Source of the DNA: Clostridiaceae bacterium | GTDB lineage: Bacteria > Bacillota > Clostridia > Oscillospirales > Acutalibacteraceae | Assembly (NCBI GenBank): GCA_021769555.1 | Contig: JAETSR010000016.1 | Coordinates: forward strand, 1-44,707 | Length of the DNA stretch: 44,707 bases | Direction of reading: 5' to 3' | Shown here: one piece after another, positions 1 through 9,306 of the stretch | Layout: the number at the start of each line of letters is the position of its first letter | Position numbering within the stretch: the stretch's first letter is position 1 | Program-made: the position numbers and the translations under genes | Notes under the pieces: generated by a model | Told to the model about the DNA's origin: nothing | Database searches by the model: none | Seen by the model: the letters and a program-made list of their open reading frames with translations, nothing else

Positions 1-95
1 GTTTTGCCGCCGAGTGGAAGTTATTTATATACTAGCGCTTTGGGGGATTGAACAAAAAGCATATTAAAGAACTGTCCCAAAAAGGTAAATCTCTA

Positions 96-126
96 AAATA
101 AAAAGGAGCGGCCTACAGCCGCTCCT
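96..126 (-). terminator. Intrinsic terminator of the fab-acc operon
   Basis: Perfect 9-bp inverted repeat (104-112 and 118-126, arms AGGAGCGGC/GCCGCTCCT) with a 5-nt loop. On the minus strand it is followed directly by a T-rich run (TTTTTATTTT, 94-103). It lies 43 bases past the accA stop, so it ends the fatty-acid operon. Positions 1-95 show no gene or other recognisable element. Confidence 0.9.
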
Positions 127-169
127 AATATAACCTGCAACAACAAACCGCCGCTATCCTGACATCCAA

Positions 170-940
170 TCAGAACCGCCTGAACCGCCCATACCTAGCC
201 TTCAAAAGCTCACTGGAAGTGAGGCTCATAAGCTTAGGCAGCTCCTCCGACAGCAGGGACTTTATCTGCTCATAGAAGGAACCTGCCTCCTCGGATATGA
301 CCTGCTCCACCACGCCCAGCTCCTGCATGTCCTGGGCCGTGAGCCTAAGACAGTCCGCGGCGTCCCGCACGCGCTTTGCGTCCTTCCAGAGGATGCTGGC
401 ACAGCCCTCGGGGGATATGACGGAGTACATGGCGTTTTCCAGTATCCAAACCTGGTCCGCCAGCGCCAGCGCCAGCGCCCCGCCGCTGCCGCCTTCGCCA
501 ATCAGAATGGATATGACCGGGGTGCGCAATGCGGAGAGCTCAGTCAGGTTTTCGGCGATGGCCTGCCCCTGGCCGCGCTCCTCGGCACCCAAGCCGCAAT
601 AGGCCCCTGAGGTGTCTACAAGGCAGACTACCGGCCGGTGGAACTTCTCTGCCTGCTTCATCAGCCTGAGAGCTTTGCGGTAGCCCTCAGGGTTGGGCAT
701 GCCGAAATTCCGGCGGAGCCGCTCCTTGGTATCAGAGCCCTTTTCGACAGCTATAACCGTTACCGGCATGCCGTCCAGGGACGCAAGCCCGCCAATGACC
801 GCGGGGTCGTCCCCGAAGCGCCGGTCGCCGTGGAGCTCTATGAAATCCTCAAAGATGTTTTCTATGAAGGAGACGCCCGTAGGCCGGCCCTTGGACCGTG
901 CAAGCATCACCTTATCGTAAGCATTTCCCGCGCCGCTCAT
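170..940 (-). CDS. accA: Acetyl-CoA carboxylase carboxyltransferase subunit alpha
   Basis: Alpha half of the cytoplasmic carboxyltransferase, which moves the carboxyl group from carboxybiotin on AccB to acetyl-CoA and gives malonyl-CoA. The 256-aa protein has the family's glycine-rich oxyanion/CoA loop ([10 protein letters not shown], residues 148-157) and the signature [10 protein letters not shown] (176-185). It is shorter than the E. coli protein (about 319 aa) at the N-terminus, a common form in Firmicutes. Its ATG overlaps the accD stop by 4 nt, so the two subunits are translationally coupled, as expected for an obligate AccA2D2 complex. It is the last gene of the operon, just before the terminator. 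Confidence 0.95.
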   Translation of the reverse strand: MSGAGNAYDKVMLARSKGRPTGVSFIENIFEDFIELHGDRRFGDDPAVIGGLASLDGMPVTVIAVEKGSDTKERLRRNFGMPNPEGYRKALRLMKQAEKFHRPVVCLVDTSGAYCGLGAEERGQGQAIAENLTELSALRTPVISILIGEGGSGGALALALADQVWILENAMYSVISPEGCASILWKDAKRVRDAADCLRLTAQDMQELGVVEQVISEEAGSFYEQIKSLLSEELPKLMSLTSSELLKARYGRFRRF

Positions 941-1818
941 ATCCGCTCACCCGCCCCTTCATTATGTGATATCATGCCGCCGGGGTGGTGCAGCCTTAGA
1001 AGCCCGGCTATGGTCTCCTTCTGCTCAAGCCTCGGCACTATAAGGTCCACAAAGCCGTGCTCCAAGAGGAACTCCGCTGTCTGGAAGCCCTGGGGCAGCT
1101 TTTTCCTGATGGTCTGCTCTATGACCCTTGGGCCGGCAAAGCCTATGGTCGCGCCGGGCTCGGCCATTATGATATCGCCGTCCATGGCGAAACTGGCCGT
1201 GACCCCCCCAAGGGTGGGGTCGGTGAGCACGGTCATATAGAAAAGCCCCGCGTCGCTGTGCTGGCGCACTGCTGCGCTGGTCTTTGCCATCTGCATAAGG
1301 GAGAGTATTCCCTCCTGCATTCTGGCCCCCCCTGAGACAGTAAAACCCACCACCGGCAGGCCGGCTTCCAAAGCCGACTCGAACAGCCGGGTTATCTTCT
1401 CACCTACCACAGTGCCCATGCTGCCCATCATGAAGTTTGGGTCCATGACAAACAGCGCGCACGGGTGGCCGCCAATATCAGCGGTTCCACATACCACAGC
1501 GTCCTTCTCACGGGAGGACAGCCGGGCGTTTCTAAGCTTCTGGTCGTAGCCGGGGAAATCCAGAAGGTCCCGGCTCATAAGCTCGCCGTCGAGCTCACAA
1601 AAGCTGCCCTCGTCGGTGATATAGGCAATGCGCTCCCGGGGTGTTATCCTGAAATGGTAGCCGCAGGCGGTGCAGACGTTCATATTCTCCTGCAGGTCGC
1701 TTAAAGGCAGCTGTACTCCGCACCGCGGGCATACGCTGCGTATGCCCGCGTCCTCCGCCTCTTTGCCGCCCTTTTCCAGCTCGTTTTGTGGCGAGCGGAA
1801 CAGTCCCATCAAATTCAT
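937..1818 (-). CDS. accD: Acetyl-CoA carboxylase carboxyltransferase subunit beta
   Basis: Beta half of the carboxyltransferase, 293 aa. The N-terminal four-cysteine zinc ribbon (C30, C33, C49, C52), typical of AccD, is intact and is followed by a crotonase-type carboxyltransferase domain with GGARMQEG and the glycine-rich segment around [10 protein letters not shown]. The start ATG has a strong ribosome binding site (AAGGAGAGGT, 8-nt spacing). It overlaps accA by 4 nt and follows accC by 27 nt. Confidence 0.95.
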   Translation of the reverse strand: MNLMGLFRSPQNELEKGGKEAEDAGIRSVCPRCGVQLPLSDLQENMNVCTACGYHFRITPRERIAYITDEGSFCELDGELMSRDLLDFPGYDQKLRNARLSSREKDAVVCGTADIGGHPCALFVMDPNFMMGSMGTVVGEKITRLFESALEAGLPVVGFTVSGGARMQEGILSLMQMAKTSAAVRQHSDAGLFYMTVLTDPTLGGVTASFAMDGDIIMAEPGATIGFAGPRVIEQTIRKKLPQGFQTAEFLLEHGFVDLIVPRLEQKETIAGLLRLHHPGGMISHNEGAGERI

Positions 1819-1845
1819 AAGCCGTGACCTCTCCTTAACCGAAGG

Positions 1846-3171
1846 TTACCCTTTATCCTTGGGATTGAAATACTTGATAAAATCAGTGTAGTAATCCCCG
1901 GCCCTGAAGCGCCGGTCCCGCACTATGCCTATCTGCTCCTCTATATTGTTCTCAACGCCGTCAATCAAGAGCTCGCAAAGAGCGGACTGCATTTTCCTGA
2001 TGGCCTCCTCCCTGGTGGAGGAGTACACGATAAGCTTGCCCAGCATGGAGTCATAGTATGGCGAAATATCGCACCCCTGATACAAAAAGGTGTCAAACCG
2101 CACCCATGGCCCCCCCGGCGGGTGGAAAAACTCCACCCGGCTCGACTTTGTGGCGTTTATCCTGCACTCTATTGCCGCGCCCTGAAGCTCTATGTCCTCC
2201 TGGGTAAAGTCCAATGGCACACCGGCCGCAATGCGTATCTGCCATTTCACAATGTCCACGCCTGTGACAAGCTCTGTCACCGGGTGTTCCACCTGAAGGC
2301 GGGTGTTCATCTCCATAAAATAGAACTTCCCGGACTTGTCCATCAGGAACTCAACGGTGCCCGCGTTTACATACCCGGCGGCCCTGGCGGCGTTTGCTGC
2401 GGCCGTAATGAGCTTTTCCCTCGTCTCAGGGCTTACTCCGGGAGAAGGGGATTCCTCAATGAGCTTCTGGTGGTTCTTCTGTATGGAGCATTCCCGCTCA
2501 CCGAGGCAGACGATATTGCCGTCGTGGTCCGCCAGCAGCTGCACCTCGATATGCTTTGCCGGGGAGATGTACTTCTCCATATACAGCCGACCGTCCCCGA
2601 AGGATTTCTCCGCTTCGGCGGCGGCTGTGCGGAAGGAGCGCTCAAGGTCCTCAGGGCGCTCAACGAGACGTATGCCCTTGCCGCCGCCCCCGGCGCTGGC
2701 CTTTATCATTACAGGGTAGCCTATGGCCTTTGCGGCCTTTGCAGCCTCGGCAGGGCTCCCCAGCACATCGGTGCCCGGGGTGACGGGCACGCCGCTTTTA
2801 CGCATCAGCTTCCTTGCGGCCTCCTTATCCCCCATTTTTGAGATTATCTCCGCGCCCGGGCCGATAAAGGTAAGGCCGTACTGCCTGCACAGCCTTGCGA
2901 ACTCCGCGTTTTCAGAGAGGAAGCCGTAGCCCGGATGGATGGCCTGTGCCCCTGTGGCCAGGGCGGCGCTGATTATTTTTTTTGCGTCAAGATAGCTCTC
3001 TTCGGCCCTCGCCCCGCCAACGCAAACTGCCTGGTCCGCAAGAGCCGTATGCAGGGACTCCTTGTCTGCCTGGGAGTAGACGGCTACTGTGGAGATTCCC
3101 ATTTCCTTGCAGGCGCGTATAATGCGTATGGCTATCTCGCCCCGGTTTGCAATCAGTATTTTTGTGAACAC
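1846..3171 (-). CDS. accC: Acetyl-CoA carboxylase biotin carboxylase subunit
   Basis: ATP-grasp enzyme that carboxylates the biotin on AccB using ATP and bicarbonate. Visible landmarks are the N-terminal ILIANRGEIA motif, HPGYGFLSEN, the ATP-binding glycine loop SAGGGGKG (about 159-166) and the catalytic segment EMNTRLQVEHPVTE. I chose a GTG start at 3171 (441 aa) because AAGGGG sits 7 nt upstream and the protein then begins at the conserved position. An in-frame ATG at 3207 would add 12 residues, overlap fabZ and has no comparable site. It lies 16 nt after fabZ in the operon. Confidence 0.95.
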   Translation of the reverse strand: MFTKILIANRGEIAIRIIRACKEMGISTVAVYSQADKESLHTALADQAVCVGGARAEESYLDAKKIISAALATGAQAIHPGYGFLSENAEFARLCRQYGLTFIGPGAEIISKMGDKEAARKLMRKSGVPVTPGTDVLGSPAEAAKAAKAIGYPVMIKASAGGGGKGIRLVERPEDLERSFRTAAAEAEKSFGDGRLYMEKYISPAKHIEVQLLADHDGNIVCLGERECSIQKNHQKLIEESPSPGVSPETREKLITAAANAARAAGYVNAGTVEFLMDKSGKFYFMEMNTRLQVEHPVTELVTGVDIVKWQIRIAAGVPLDFTQEDIELQGAAIECRINATKSSRVEFFHPPGGPWVRFDTFLYQGCDISPYYDSMLGKLIVYSSTREEAIRKMQSALCELLIDGVENNIEEQIGIVRDRRFRAGDYYTDFIKYFNPKDKG

Positions 3172-3187
3172 AAGCCTGCCCCTTTCT

Positions 3188-3607
3188 CTAAGCTCCGGTC
3201 TTGACAAGGGCGAAGGAGAACTCCGCCGAAACGCATACCTTGCCGTTCACGCTGCCGGTGCCCTTGGCAAAGTAAAAATTCCCCCGGCTTCTGGTGAGCT
3301 CGCACTGGGTCTCGAAGGTGTCCCCGGGCTTTACCTGCCCGCGGAACTTCACGTTGTTGAGCCCTGTATACAGCGGCGTCATGCCCTCGGCCTTCCCAAG
3401 CAGCAGTATGCACGCCGACTGGGCCAGCATTTCGCACTGTATCACTCCCGGCACCACCGGATTTCCGGGGAAATGGCCCTCAAGGAAGAACTCGTCCCCT
3501 CTCACATGGTACTTCCCGTGGGACACGCCGTCAATAAGCTCTACCTCGTCAACAAGCAGCATGGGCTCCCTATGGGGCAGGATATTCTTTATCTCTTCTC
3601 GGTTCAT
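3188..3607 (-). CDS. fabZ: 3-hydroxyacyl-ACP dehydratase FabZ
   Basis: Hot-dog fold dehydratase that converts 3-hydroxyacyl-ACP to trans-2-enoyl-ACP in chain elongation. The 139-aa protein contains GHFPGNPVVPGV with catalytic His45 and the partner Glu59. The ATG at 3607 is the family-typical start (MNREEIKNILPHREP); an upstream in-frame ATG would run into accB. Its position between accB and accC is the usual Firmicutes order. No fabA or fabM isomerase is in the window, so how unsaturated chains are made cannot be told from here. Confidence 0.94.
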   Translation of the reverse strand: MNREEIKNILPHREPMLLVDEVELIDGVSHGKYHVRGDEFFLEGHFPGNPVVPGVIQCEMLAQSACILLLGKAEGMTPLYTGLNNVKFRGQVKPGDTFETQCELTRSRGNFYFAKGTGSVNGKVCVSAEFSFALVKTGA

Positions 3608-3623
3608 AGCGGTCCTCCCTATA

Positions 3624-4052
3624 TTACGGCGCAATGCGGAACAGGGGCTGGTTGTATTCCACCACCTGTCCGTTGCCAACGCATACCTCAACCACGGTGC
3701 CGTCCACTTCTGAGGGTATCTCGTTCATCAGCTTCATGGCCTCGATAATGCAAAGGGTGTCCCCCTTGCGCACCTGTGAGCCCACCTCCACAAAGGGAGA
3801 ACTCTCCGGTGAGGGCGCAGTGTAGAACACGCCCACAGTGGGAGAGAGCACCAGCGAGCCTTTCTTTGGCGCCGGCTCCGGTTCAACAGGGGCGGTCACA
3901 AAGGGCGAGGGGCTGCAGGGCCCGGCAGGAACGGGCATGGGCTCGGCCCCGCGCTCCAGCTTCAGGCTTATGCCCTCCTGGGAGAGCTCCAAGGAGGTGA
4001 GCCCGTTCTCCTTCATAAGTTTTGCCAGGTTTTCTATTGACTTTACGTCCAT
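3624..4052 (-). CDS. accB: Biotin carboxyl carrier protein of acetyl-CoA carboxylase
   Basis: Small carrier (142 aa) whose biotin arm shuttles CO2 between AccC and AccAD. The C-terminal biotinyl domain carries EAMKLMNE with Lys107 as the biotinylation site. An N-terminal region of about 35 residues is followed by a flexible Pro/Ala-rich linker (about 36-63), the standard AccB architecture. The spacing to fabF is 20 nt. Confidence 0.95.
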   Translation of the reverse strand: MDVKSIENLAKLMKENGLTSLELSQEGISLKLERGAEPMPVPAGPCSPSPFVTAPVEPEPAPKKGSLVLSPTVGVFYTAPSPESSPFVEVGSQVRKGDTLCIIEAMKLMNEIPSEVDGTVVEVCVGNGQVVEYNQPLFRIAP

Positions 4053-4072
4053 TATGCAAAACCTCCCGGTAA

Positions 4073-5314
4073 TTAAATTTTGCGGAAAGCAAGATAGGCG
4101 TTATGCCCGCCGAAGCCCAGGGAAGCGGACAGGGCCAGCTCTATATCGGCCTCTCTGGCCGTGTTGGGAACATAGTCCAAATCACAGGCGGGGTCCGGCT
4201 CCTGATAGCCAATAGTGGGCGGCACGATACCCTCTCTCAGGGCCATCAGACAGGCGATAGCCTCAACGGCTCCCGCCGCGCCAAGCATATGCCCGGTCAT
4301 GGATTTTGTGGAGCTTATCATGCAGGCTCTAGCGGCCTCCTCGCCCAGCCCTTTTTTGATAGCCGCAGTCTCGCATGCGTCGTTAAGGGGGGTGCTGGTG
4401 CCGTGGGCGTTGATGTAGAGCTTATGGGGGTCGGAGCACCCGCCGGCCTCGTCATACGCAAGCCTCAGGGCCCTTGCGCCCCCGCTGCCCTCAGGGTCCG
4501 GGGCGGTGATATGGTGGGCGTCGCAGGTGACGCCGTAGCCGCATATCTCGCCATAGATTTCAGCTCCGCGCCTCTTGGCGTGCTCATACTCCTCGAGCAT
4601 CAGAGCCCCCGCGCCCTCGCCCATGACAAAGCCGTTTCTCCTTGCGTCAAAGGGCACGCAGGCGCTTGAGGGGTCCTCTGTAGTTGAAAGGGCCTTCATA
4701 TTGGAGAAGCCCGCAAGCCCCAGGGGAACTATGGCCGCCTCGGCTCCCCCCGCAAGCGCCGCCGAAAGGTAGCCGTGCTTTATAGACCTATAGGCCTCGC
4801 CGATGGCATTATTGCCCGTGGCACAGGCTGTGACCGAGGCTACGGCCGCGCCCTGGAAATGGTATTTAATGGCAATAAGCCCCCCGGCCATATTGATGAT
4901 AAGCGCGGGAATGAAGAACGGGGACACGCGCCTCGGGCCTTTTTCCAGTATCAGCTTCTGCTGCTCCTCGAAGGTGCCGATACCCCCGATGCCGGAGCCA
5001 AAGTATACGCCCACATCCTCAGCGGGGAGCGTGCCCTGTATGCCGCTCTGCTCCACGGCCTGGGCCGCCGCCGCCAGGGCGTACTGGCAGAAGACGTCGT
5101 ACTTTCTTAGCTCCCCTTTGTCCATATACTTCGAGGGGTCAAAATCCCTGACCTCAGCCGCGACCCTTACCTTGAACTCTGAGGTATCGAACTTGGTTAT
5201 TGGGCCAACGCCGCACCTGCCTGAGGTCAGCCCCTGCCAAAAGCTCTCCACATCGTTTCCAATGGGAGTGACCGCGCCCATTCCGGTTATCACGACCCGG
5301 TTCAACAAAATCAT
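4073..5314 (-). CDS. fabF: 3-oxoacyl-ACP synthase II (FabF)
   Basis: Condensing enzyme that extends acyl-ACP with malonyl-ACP. The full thiolase-fold length (413 aa) is present with the Cys-His-His triad C164 (TACATGNN), H304 (NAHGTSTP) and H342 (GHMLGAAG). The start is uncertain: the ATG at 5314 sits directly against the GAGAGG ribosome binding site with no spacer, whereas in-frame TTG codons at 5308 and 5305 have 6- and 9-nt spacing. The true protein may start at one of these and be 2-3 residues shorter. Confidence 0.95.
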   Translation of the reverse strand: MILLNRVVITGMGAVTPIGNDVESFWQGLTSGRCGVGPITKFDTSEFKVRVAAEVRDFDPSKYMDKGELRKYDVFCQYALAAAAQAVEQSGIQGTLPAEDVGVYFGSGIGGIGTFEEQQKLILEKGPRRVSPFFIPALIINMAGGLIAIKYHFQGAAVASVTACATGNNAIGEAYRSIKHGYLSAALAGGAEAAIVPLGLAGFSNMKALSTTEDPSSACVPFDARRNGFVMGEGAGALMLEEYEHAKRRGAEIYGEICGYGVTCDAHHITAPDPEGSGGARALRLAYDEAGGCSDPHKLYINAHGTSTPLNDACETAAIKKGLGEEAARACMISSTKSMTGHMLGAAGAVEAIACLMALREGIVPPTIGYQEPDPACDLDYVPNTAREADIELALSASLGFGGHNAYLAFRKI

Positions 5315-5391
5315 CCTCTCTTATTTTACCGCATCTCAAAGGAGATTGCAATACTAATTCATCTAGTTTTTGAAATTATATGAGAATTTTC

Positions 5392-6129
5392 TCAGGTTGC
5401 CAGGCCTCCGTCAACTCTGATGGTCTCCCCGGTGATATAGTCCGACTCGGGCGAGGCCAAAAACAGCGCCACATTTGCAACATCCTCCGGAGAACCCATA
5501 CGCTTCATGGGCACCTGCACCAGCAGGGGGTTATCCTCCTTAATATCCTTCGTCATGTCCGTCTTGATAAAGCCCGGGGCGATGCAGTTACAGCATACCC
5601 CCCTGCTTCCAAGCTCTTTTGCAACGGATTTTGACATACCGATAAGCCCGGCCTTGGAGGCGGAGTAGTTCACCTGCCCGGCGTTGCCCACAAGTCCCGC
5701 TATTGAGCTGATATTGATTATCTTCCCGGAGCGCTTGCGCATAAAATCCCGATAGCAGGCGCGTATCATGTGGAAAGCGCCCTTGAGGTTGATGTCCAGC
5801 ACCATATCGTAGTCCTCGTCCTTCATGCCCACCATCAGTGTGTCCCGGGTGACCCCGGCGTTGTTTACAAGTATATCCACTGTGCCCAGGTCCTTCTTCA
5901 CCGCCGCCACGGTCTCGTTGACGGCGCTCTCGTCCCTGACGTCGCAGACATAGAGTTTCACCCTTCTGCCCAGAGCCTCAATCTCCTTGCAGGTCTCCTC
6001 TGCGGGCTCGCTGGGCCCCACATAGGCAATGGCTATGTCCGCGCCATTCTCTGCAAGCTTCAGCGCAATGGCCTTCCCCAGCCCCTGAGAGCCGCCGGTG
6101 ACAAGCGCTGTCTTTCCTTCAAGCTTCAT
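5392..6129 (-). CDS. fabG: 3-oxoacyl-ACP reductase FabG
   Basis: NADPH-dependent short-chain dehydrogenase that reduces 3-oxoacyl-ACP in the elongation cycle. The 245-aa protein has the cofactor motif TGGSQGLG (11-18), NNAG (89-92) and the catalytic Ser142, Tyr155, Lys159. The ATG at 6129 is chosen because AAAGGAGG lies 7 nt upstream; an earlier in-frame ATG at 6156 lies inside fabD. The gap of 77 bases to fabF is AT-rich with no clear promoter. Confidence 0.95.
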   Translation of the reverse strand: MKLEGKTALVTGGSQGLGKAIALKLAENGADIAIAYVGPSEPAEETCKEIEALGRRVKLYVCDVRDESAVNETVAAVKKDLGTVDILVNNAGVTRDTLMVGMKDEDYDMVLDINLKGAFHMIRACYRDFMRKRSGKIINISSIAGLVGNAGQVNYSASKAGLIGMSKSVAKELGSRGVCCNCIAPGFIKTDMTKDIKEDNPLLVQVPMKRMGSPEDVANVALFLASPESDYITGETIRVDGGLAT

Positions 6130-6142
6130 ACATAAGCCTCCT

Positions 6143-7054
6143 TTATATGATTTCACTCAGAGCGGCATTCAGTGTTTCTGCATCCTGTACCTGAAAAACT
6201 CTGGCGGTTTTAACAGTCTTCTTTATGAGCCCACAGAGGGTTTTGCCCGGGCCGCACTCAAGGAAGGTGTCCACACCCTCGTTTGTAAGGGCCTCGATGG
6301 TCTCCTGCCACCGCACCGGGCTCTTGACCTGGCTCACCAACAGCTCCCTGGCATTATCACTATAGGGCTTTGCCGTAAAGTTTGCGTACACAGGCAGGCG
6401 GGGGTTTCCCAGCTCAATATTTACAAGCACAGCCTCAAGCTCCCGGGCGGCGCTCTCCATAAATGGTGAGTGGAACCCGCCGCTCACGGCTAGAGGCGCC
6501 GCACGGCCTCCCTCTGCCTTAACAAGCTCCTGAAACTCCTTTAGCTGACCGGCCTCCCCTGCCACCACAAGCTGTCCCGGGCAGTTATAGTTCACCGGCC
6601 ACACCTTGGAGAACTTCCCGCAGAGCTCCTCAACCTTCTCGTTCGTAAGCTTCAGCACCGCCGCCATGCTCCCGGGATTCTCCTCCGCGGCTCTCTGCAT
6701 GGCCTCGGCCCTCTTACAGACAAACTGAAATCCGGATTCGTCCGTGAAGATACCTGCGAACGCCGCCGCGGCAACCTCGCCCAGGGAGAACCCGGCCGCA
6801 TAGTCTGCACGTACACCCTTCTCTTCCAAGGCCCTTGCCGCCGCCAAGTCTACACAGTACAGGCAGGGCTGGGTGTTCTTAGTCACCGAGAGCTCTTCGG
6901 CCGTACCGGAGAAGCATTGCTTTGAGGTCCCCGGCCTCAGCCTGTCGGCCAAGTGAAAGACTGCTTTTGCGGCAGGGCTTACCTCACATAAGGACTGCCC
7001 CATCCCGGGGTACTGGGCCCCCTGGCCCGAGAAAACGAAAGCTATCTTACCCAT
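6143..7054 (-). CDS. fabD: Malonyl-CoA:ACP transacylase FabD
   Basis: Loads malonyl groups from CoA onto acyl carrier protein. The alpha/beta hydrolase-type protein (303 aa) has the N-terminal FVFSGQGAQYPGMG motif, the nucleophile Ser90 in GFSLGE and the catalytic His195 in GGFHSPFM. The ATG at 7054 is preferred: GGAGA is 6 nt upstream, and the protein begins at the family-typical position. It overlaps the end of the small membrane-protein gene by 8 nt, so translation is probably coupled. Confidence 0.95.
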   Translation of the reverse strand: MGKIAFVFSGQGAQYPGMGQSLCEVSPAAKAVFHLADRLRPGTSKQCFSGTAEELSVTKNTQPCLYCVDLAAARALEEKGVRADYAAGFSLGEVAAAAFAGIFTDESGFQFVCKRAEAMQRAAEENPGSMAAVLKLTNEKVEELCGKFSKVWPVNYNCPGQLVVAGEAGQLKEFQELVKAEGGRAAPLAVSGGFHSPFMESAARELEAVLVNIELGNPRLPVYANFTAKPYSDNARELLVSQVKSPVRWQETIEALTNEGVDTFLECGPGKTLCGLIKKTVKTARVFQVQDAETLNAALSEII

Positions 7055-7265
7055 TCCCATTCTCCGTTTCCGATTTGGATTTTTCCAGCTCCTGCATGGC
7101 TTCAATGACGCCGTTTTTGACCGCGTTACGCATACTTACCTCGATTTCCCACAGGGAGTCTTTGACCCCCTGGACCACGGCAGTCTTGATAATAAAGTAC
7201 TGGACCCCGCATGAGATTGCCGCGATTATCAGGAACAAGACGATTGAAAATAAAGTTGGCTCCAT
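7047..7265 (-). CDS. Unknown 72-aa single-TM protein inside the fab operon
   Basis: Not a family I recognise. From the ATG at 7265 (GGAGAGGTGA, 5-nt spacing) the product is 72 aa. Residues about 3-24 form one strongly hydrophobic helix, followed by an amphipathic, charged tail (about 30-60) ending in a Lys/Glu/Ser-rich stretch, so it should be an inner-membrane anchored protein with a short cytoplasmic helix. It sits between fabK (25 nt) and fabD (8-nt overlap) and is therefore co-transcribed and probably co-translated with fatty-acid enzymes. It is not an acyl carrier protein: there is no DSL motif. A longer GTG/ATG start at 7298 would overlap fabK. Confidence 0.75.
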   Translation of the reverse strand: MEPTLFSIVLFLIIAAISCGVQYFIIKTAVVQGVKDSLWEIEVSMRNAVKNGVIEAMQELEKSKSETENGNG

Positions 7266-7290
7266 AAAACTCACCTCTCCTATTGCCGGC

Positions 7291-8235
7291 TCAGACAAGC
7301 CATCTACCGGCTCCTTTAAGCACTTCCTCGGCCTCGGTGAACATTTCCGTGATAATCTCAGCCGCGGGCTGCTCCCTGTTTACCATTCCTGCTATCTGCC
7401 CCGCGAGGAAATCGCCGGTCTTCTCGTCGCCCTCAACTGCCGCCCGGTACAGCGCCCCACGGCCCAGCTCTTCCAGCTCCTCGTCGGACATGGGGCTGTA
7501 CTCGGCCTTGAGAAAGTCCTTTGCGAACTGGTTCTTTATCTGCCTCACCGGGTGCCCAAGGCGCTTGCCGGTCACCATAGTGGCTATATCATTTGCTTTA
7601 AGCACCTTTTTCTTATAGTTGGGGTGCACCCCGCACTCGTGTGCAACTAAGAACCTGGTGCCCACCTGCACGCCCACCGCGCCCAGCTGGAAGGCGGCGG
7701 CTATGCCCCGGCCGTCGGCTATGCCTCCCGCCGCCAGTACAGGCAGGTCCGTGGCGTCGCACACCTGGGGCACCAGCACCATGGTCGTAAGGTCCCCCAC
7801 ATGCCCGCCGGACTCGCCGCCCTCGGCAATTACAGCGGAGGCCCCGGCCTTTGTGACAAGCTTCGCCATCGCCACAGAGGCCACCACCGGCACCACCTTC
7901 ACTCCTGCCTCAAGCCACATGGGCATGTACTTCGATGGGTTCCCCGCTCCGGTAGTCACCACGGCCACATGCTCCCTCGCCGCAAGTTCCGCCACCTCCC
8001 CGGCAAAGGGGGACATGAGCATGATGTTCACGCCAAAGGGCCTGTCCGTAAGGGAGCGGCACAGGTCTATCTGCTCTTTAAGATACTGGGCGTTGGCGTT
8101 CATGGCCGAGATTATCCCCAGCCCACCGCCGTTGGACACGGCCGCCGCCAGTCTGCCGTCGGATATCCAGGCCATGCCCCCCTGGAAGATGGGGTACTCT
8201 ATGCCTAAAAGTTCACATAACGGAGTCTTTATCAT
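7291..8235 (-). CDS. fabK: Enoyl-ACP reductase FabK (FMN/NADH)
   Basis: FMN-dependent, nitropropane-dioxygenase-fold enoyl-ACP reductase that performs the last step of each elongation cycle. The 314-aa protein starts with ITPLCELLGIEYPIFQGGMAW-like sequence and has the flavin/substrate loops NGGGLGIIS, AEGGESGGH and AAGGIADGRG characteristic of FabK. It replaces FabI, consistent with a clostridial host, and would make the cell naturally tolerant of triclosan-type FabI inhibitors (family knowledge). It lies 26 nt after fabH. Confidence 0.93.
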   Translation of the reverse strand: MIKTPLCELLGIEYPIFQGGMAWISDGRLAAAVSNGGGLGIISAMNANAQYLKEQIDLCRSLTDRPFGVNIMLMSPFAGEVAELAAREHVAVVTTGAGNPSKYMPMWLEAGVKVVPVVASVAMAKLVTKAGASAVIAEGGESGGHVGDLTTMVLVPQVCDATDLPVLAAGGIADGRGIAAAFQLGAVGVQVGTRFLVAHECGVHPNYKKKVLKANDIATMVTGKRLGHPVRQIKNQFAKDFLKAEYSPMSDEELEELGRGALYRAAVEGDEKTGDFLAGQIAGMVNREQPAAEIITEMFTEAEEVLKGAGRWLV

Positions 8236-8261
8236 AAATCTATATTCCCCCTTGATTTATT

Positions 8262-9218
8262 TTACCACCTGATGACACAGGCCGCGCTGGAGAGCCCGCC
8301 CCCGAAGGCGGCCATCACCACATAGTCCCCGCGCTTTATCTGCCCCGAGCGCACGGCCTTGTCCAGAAGTATGGGCTCGCTTGCAGAGGATGTGTTGCCA
8401 ACCTCCTGGATGTTCACCAGGAACTTCTCGGCAGCTATCTCCGGCAGCCTCCTTGAGGCCTCGTTTATAATGCGGAGGTTTGCCTGGTGGGGTATTACCA
8501 CCGACACCTGCTCCCCTTTGATTCCCGCCTGCTCCATGACGGAGCGGATATCGTTCACCATGGACGTTACGGCGAACTTGTAGGTCTCCTGGCCCTTCAT
8601 AAACACGCAGTTCTTTCTCAGCTCCCCCTCATAGAAGGGCGAATTGTTCCAGCCGGTGGGTATCTCTATGACGTCGTTCCCCCCCTGGGTGTGCAGCTCA
8701 GAGGCGAGATAGCTTTCCCCTTCCCCCAGCACAGCCGCCCCCGCGCCGTCGCCGAAGATACAGCAGGTGGAGCGGTCGGTCCAGTCGATGAGCCCGCTCA
8801 TGCGCTCGCTGCTGACTACCAGCACTTTTTTCACAGTGCCCCTTGAAAAGAAGCCCGAGGCTGTTTCCAGACCAAAGAGAAATCCCGGGCAGGCGGCGTT
8901 TATGTCAAAGGCGGGGCACCCGGCCCCCAGGCGGTTCTGCACCATGCTGGCAAGCCCCGGGGATATGCTGTCCGCGCTGACGGAGGTGCCGATAATAAGG
9001 TCCAGCTCCGAAGCGCCGGTTCCCGCGGCCTCAAGAGCCCGGGCTGCCGCGTTGGCCGCCATATCCGTGTTGCTCTCTGTGGTGCACACATGGCGCTCCT
9101 TCACGCCAACGCGCTTTTGTATCCACTCGTCCGAGGTGTCCACCATGCGGGACAAGTCCTCGTTGGTTATCACGCGCTCCGGCAGGAAGCTGCCTGTGCC
9201 AAGTATCTGAAAGCTCAT
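8262..9218 (-). CDS. fabH: 3-oxoacyl-ACP synthase III (FabH)
   Basis: Initiating condensing enzyme that joins acetyl-CoA (or branched acyl-CoA) to malonyl-ACP. The 318-aa protein contains the complete triad C110 (NAACPGF), H244 (PHQANLRI) and N275 (GNTSSAS). It is the first gene of the operon, 59 bases downstream of the predicted transcription start of a consensus promoter. In most Firmicutes the next gene is acpP; here only 26 bases separate it from fabK. Confidence 0.95.
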   Translation of the reverse strand: MSFQILGTGSFLPERVITNEDLSRMVDTSDEWIQKRVGVKERHVCTTESNTDMAANAAARALEAAGTGASELDLIIGTSVSADSISPGLASMVQNRLGAGCPAFDINAACPGFLFGLETASGFFSRGTVKKVLVVSSERMSGLIDWTDRSTCCIFGDGAGAAVLGEGESYLASELHTQGGNDVIEIPTGWNNSPFYEGELRKNCVFMKGQETYKFAVTSMVNDIRSVMEQAGIKGEQVSVVIPHQANLRIINEASRRLPEIAAEKFLVNIQEVGNTSSASEPILLDKAVRSGQIKRGDYVVMAAFGGGLSSAACVIRW

Positions 9219-9277
9219 ATTTTTTTAGCTCCTCTCTGCTAGAGCCGTGGTCATATTATCAGGCTCACAACTCTCTT

Positions 9278-9306
9278 ATTATAAAGGATTTCCCAGGGTT
9301 TGTCAA
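9278..9306 (-). promoter_or_regulatory. Sigma-A promoter of the fab-acc operon
   Basis: On the minus strand TTGACA (9301-9306) and TATAAT (9278-9283) are separated by exactly 17 bp, a perfect consensus match. The leader to fabH is about 55 nt. No clear FapR or FabT palindrome was found; a weak GAGCC/GGCTC inverted repeat occurs at about 9242-9266. Confidence 0.9.
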
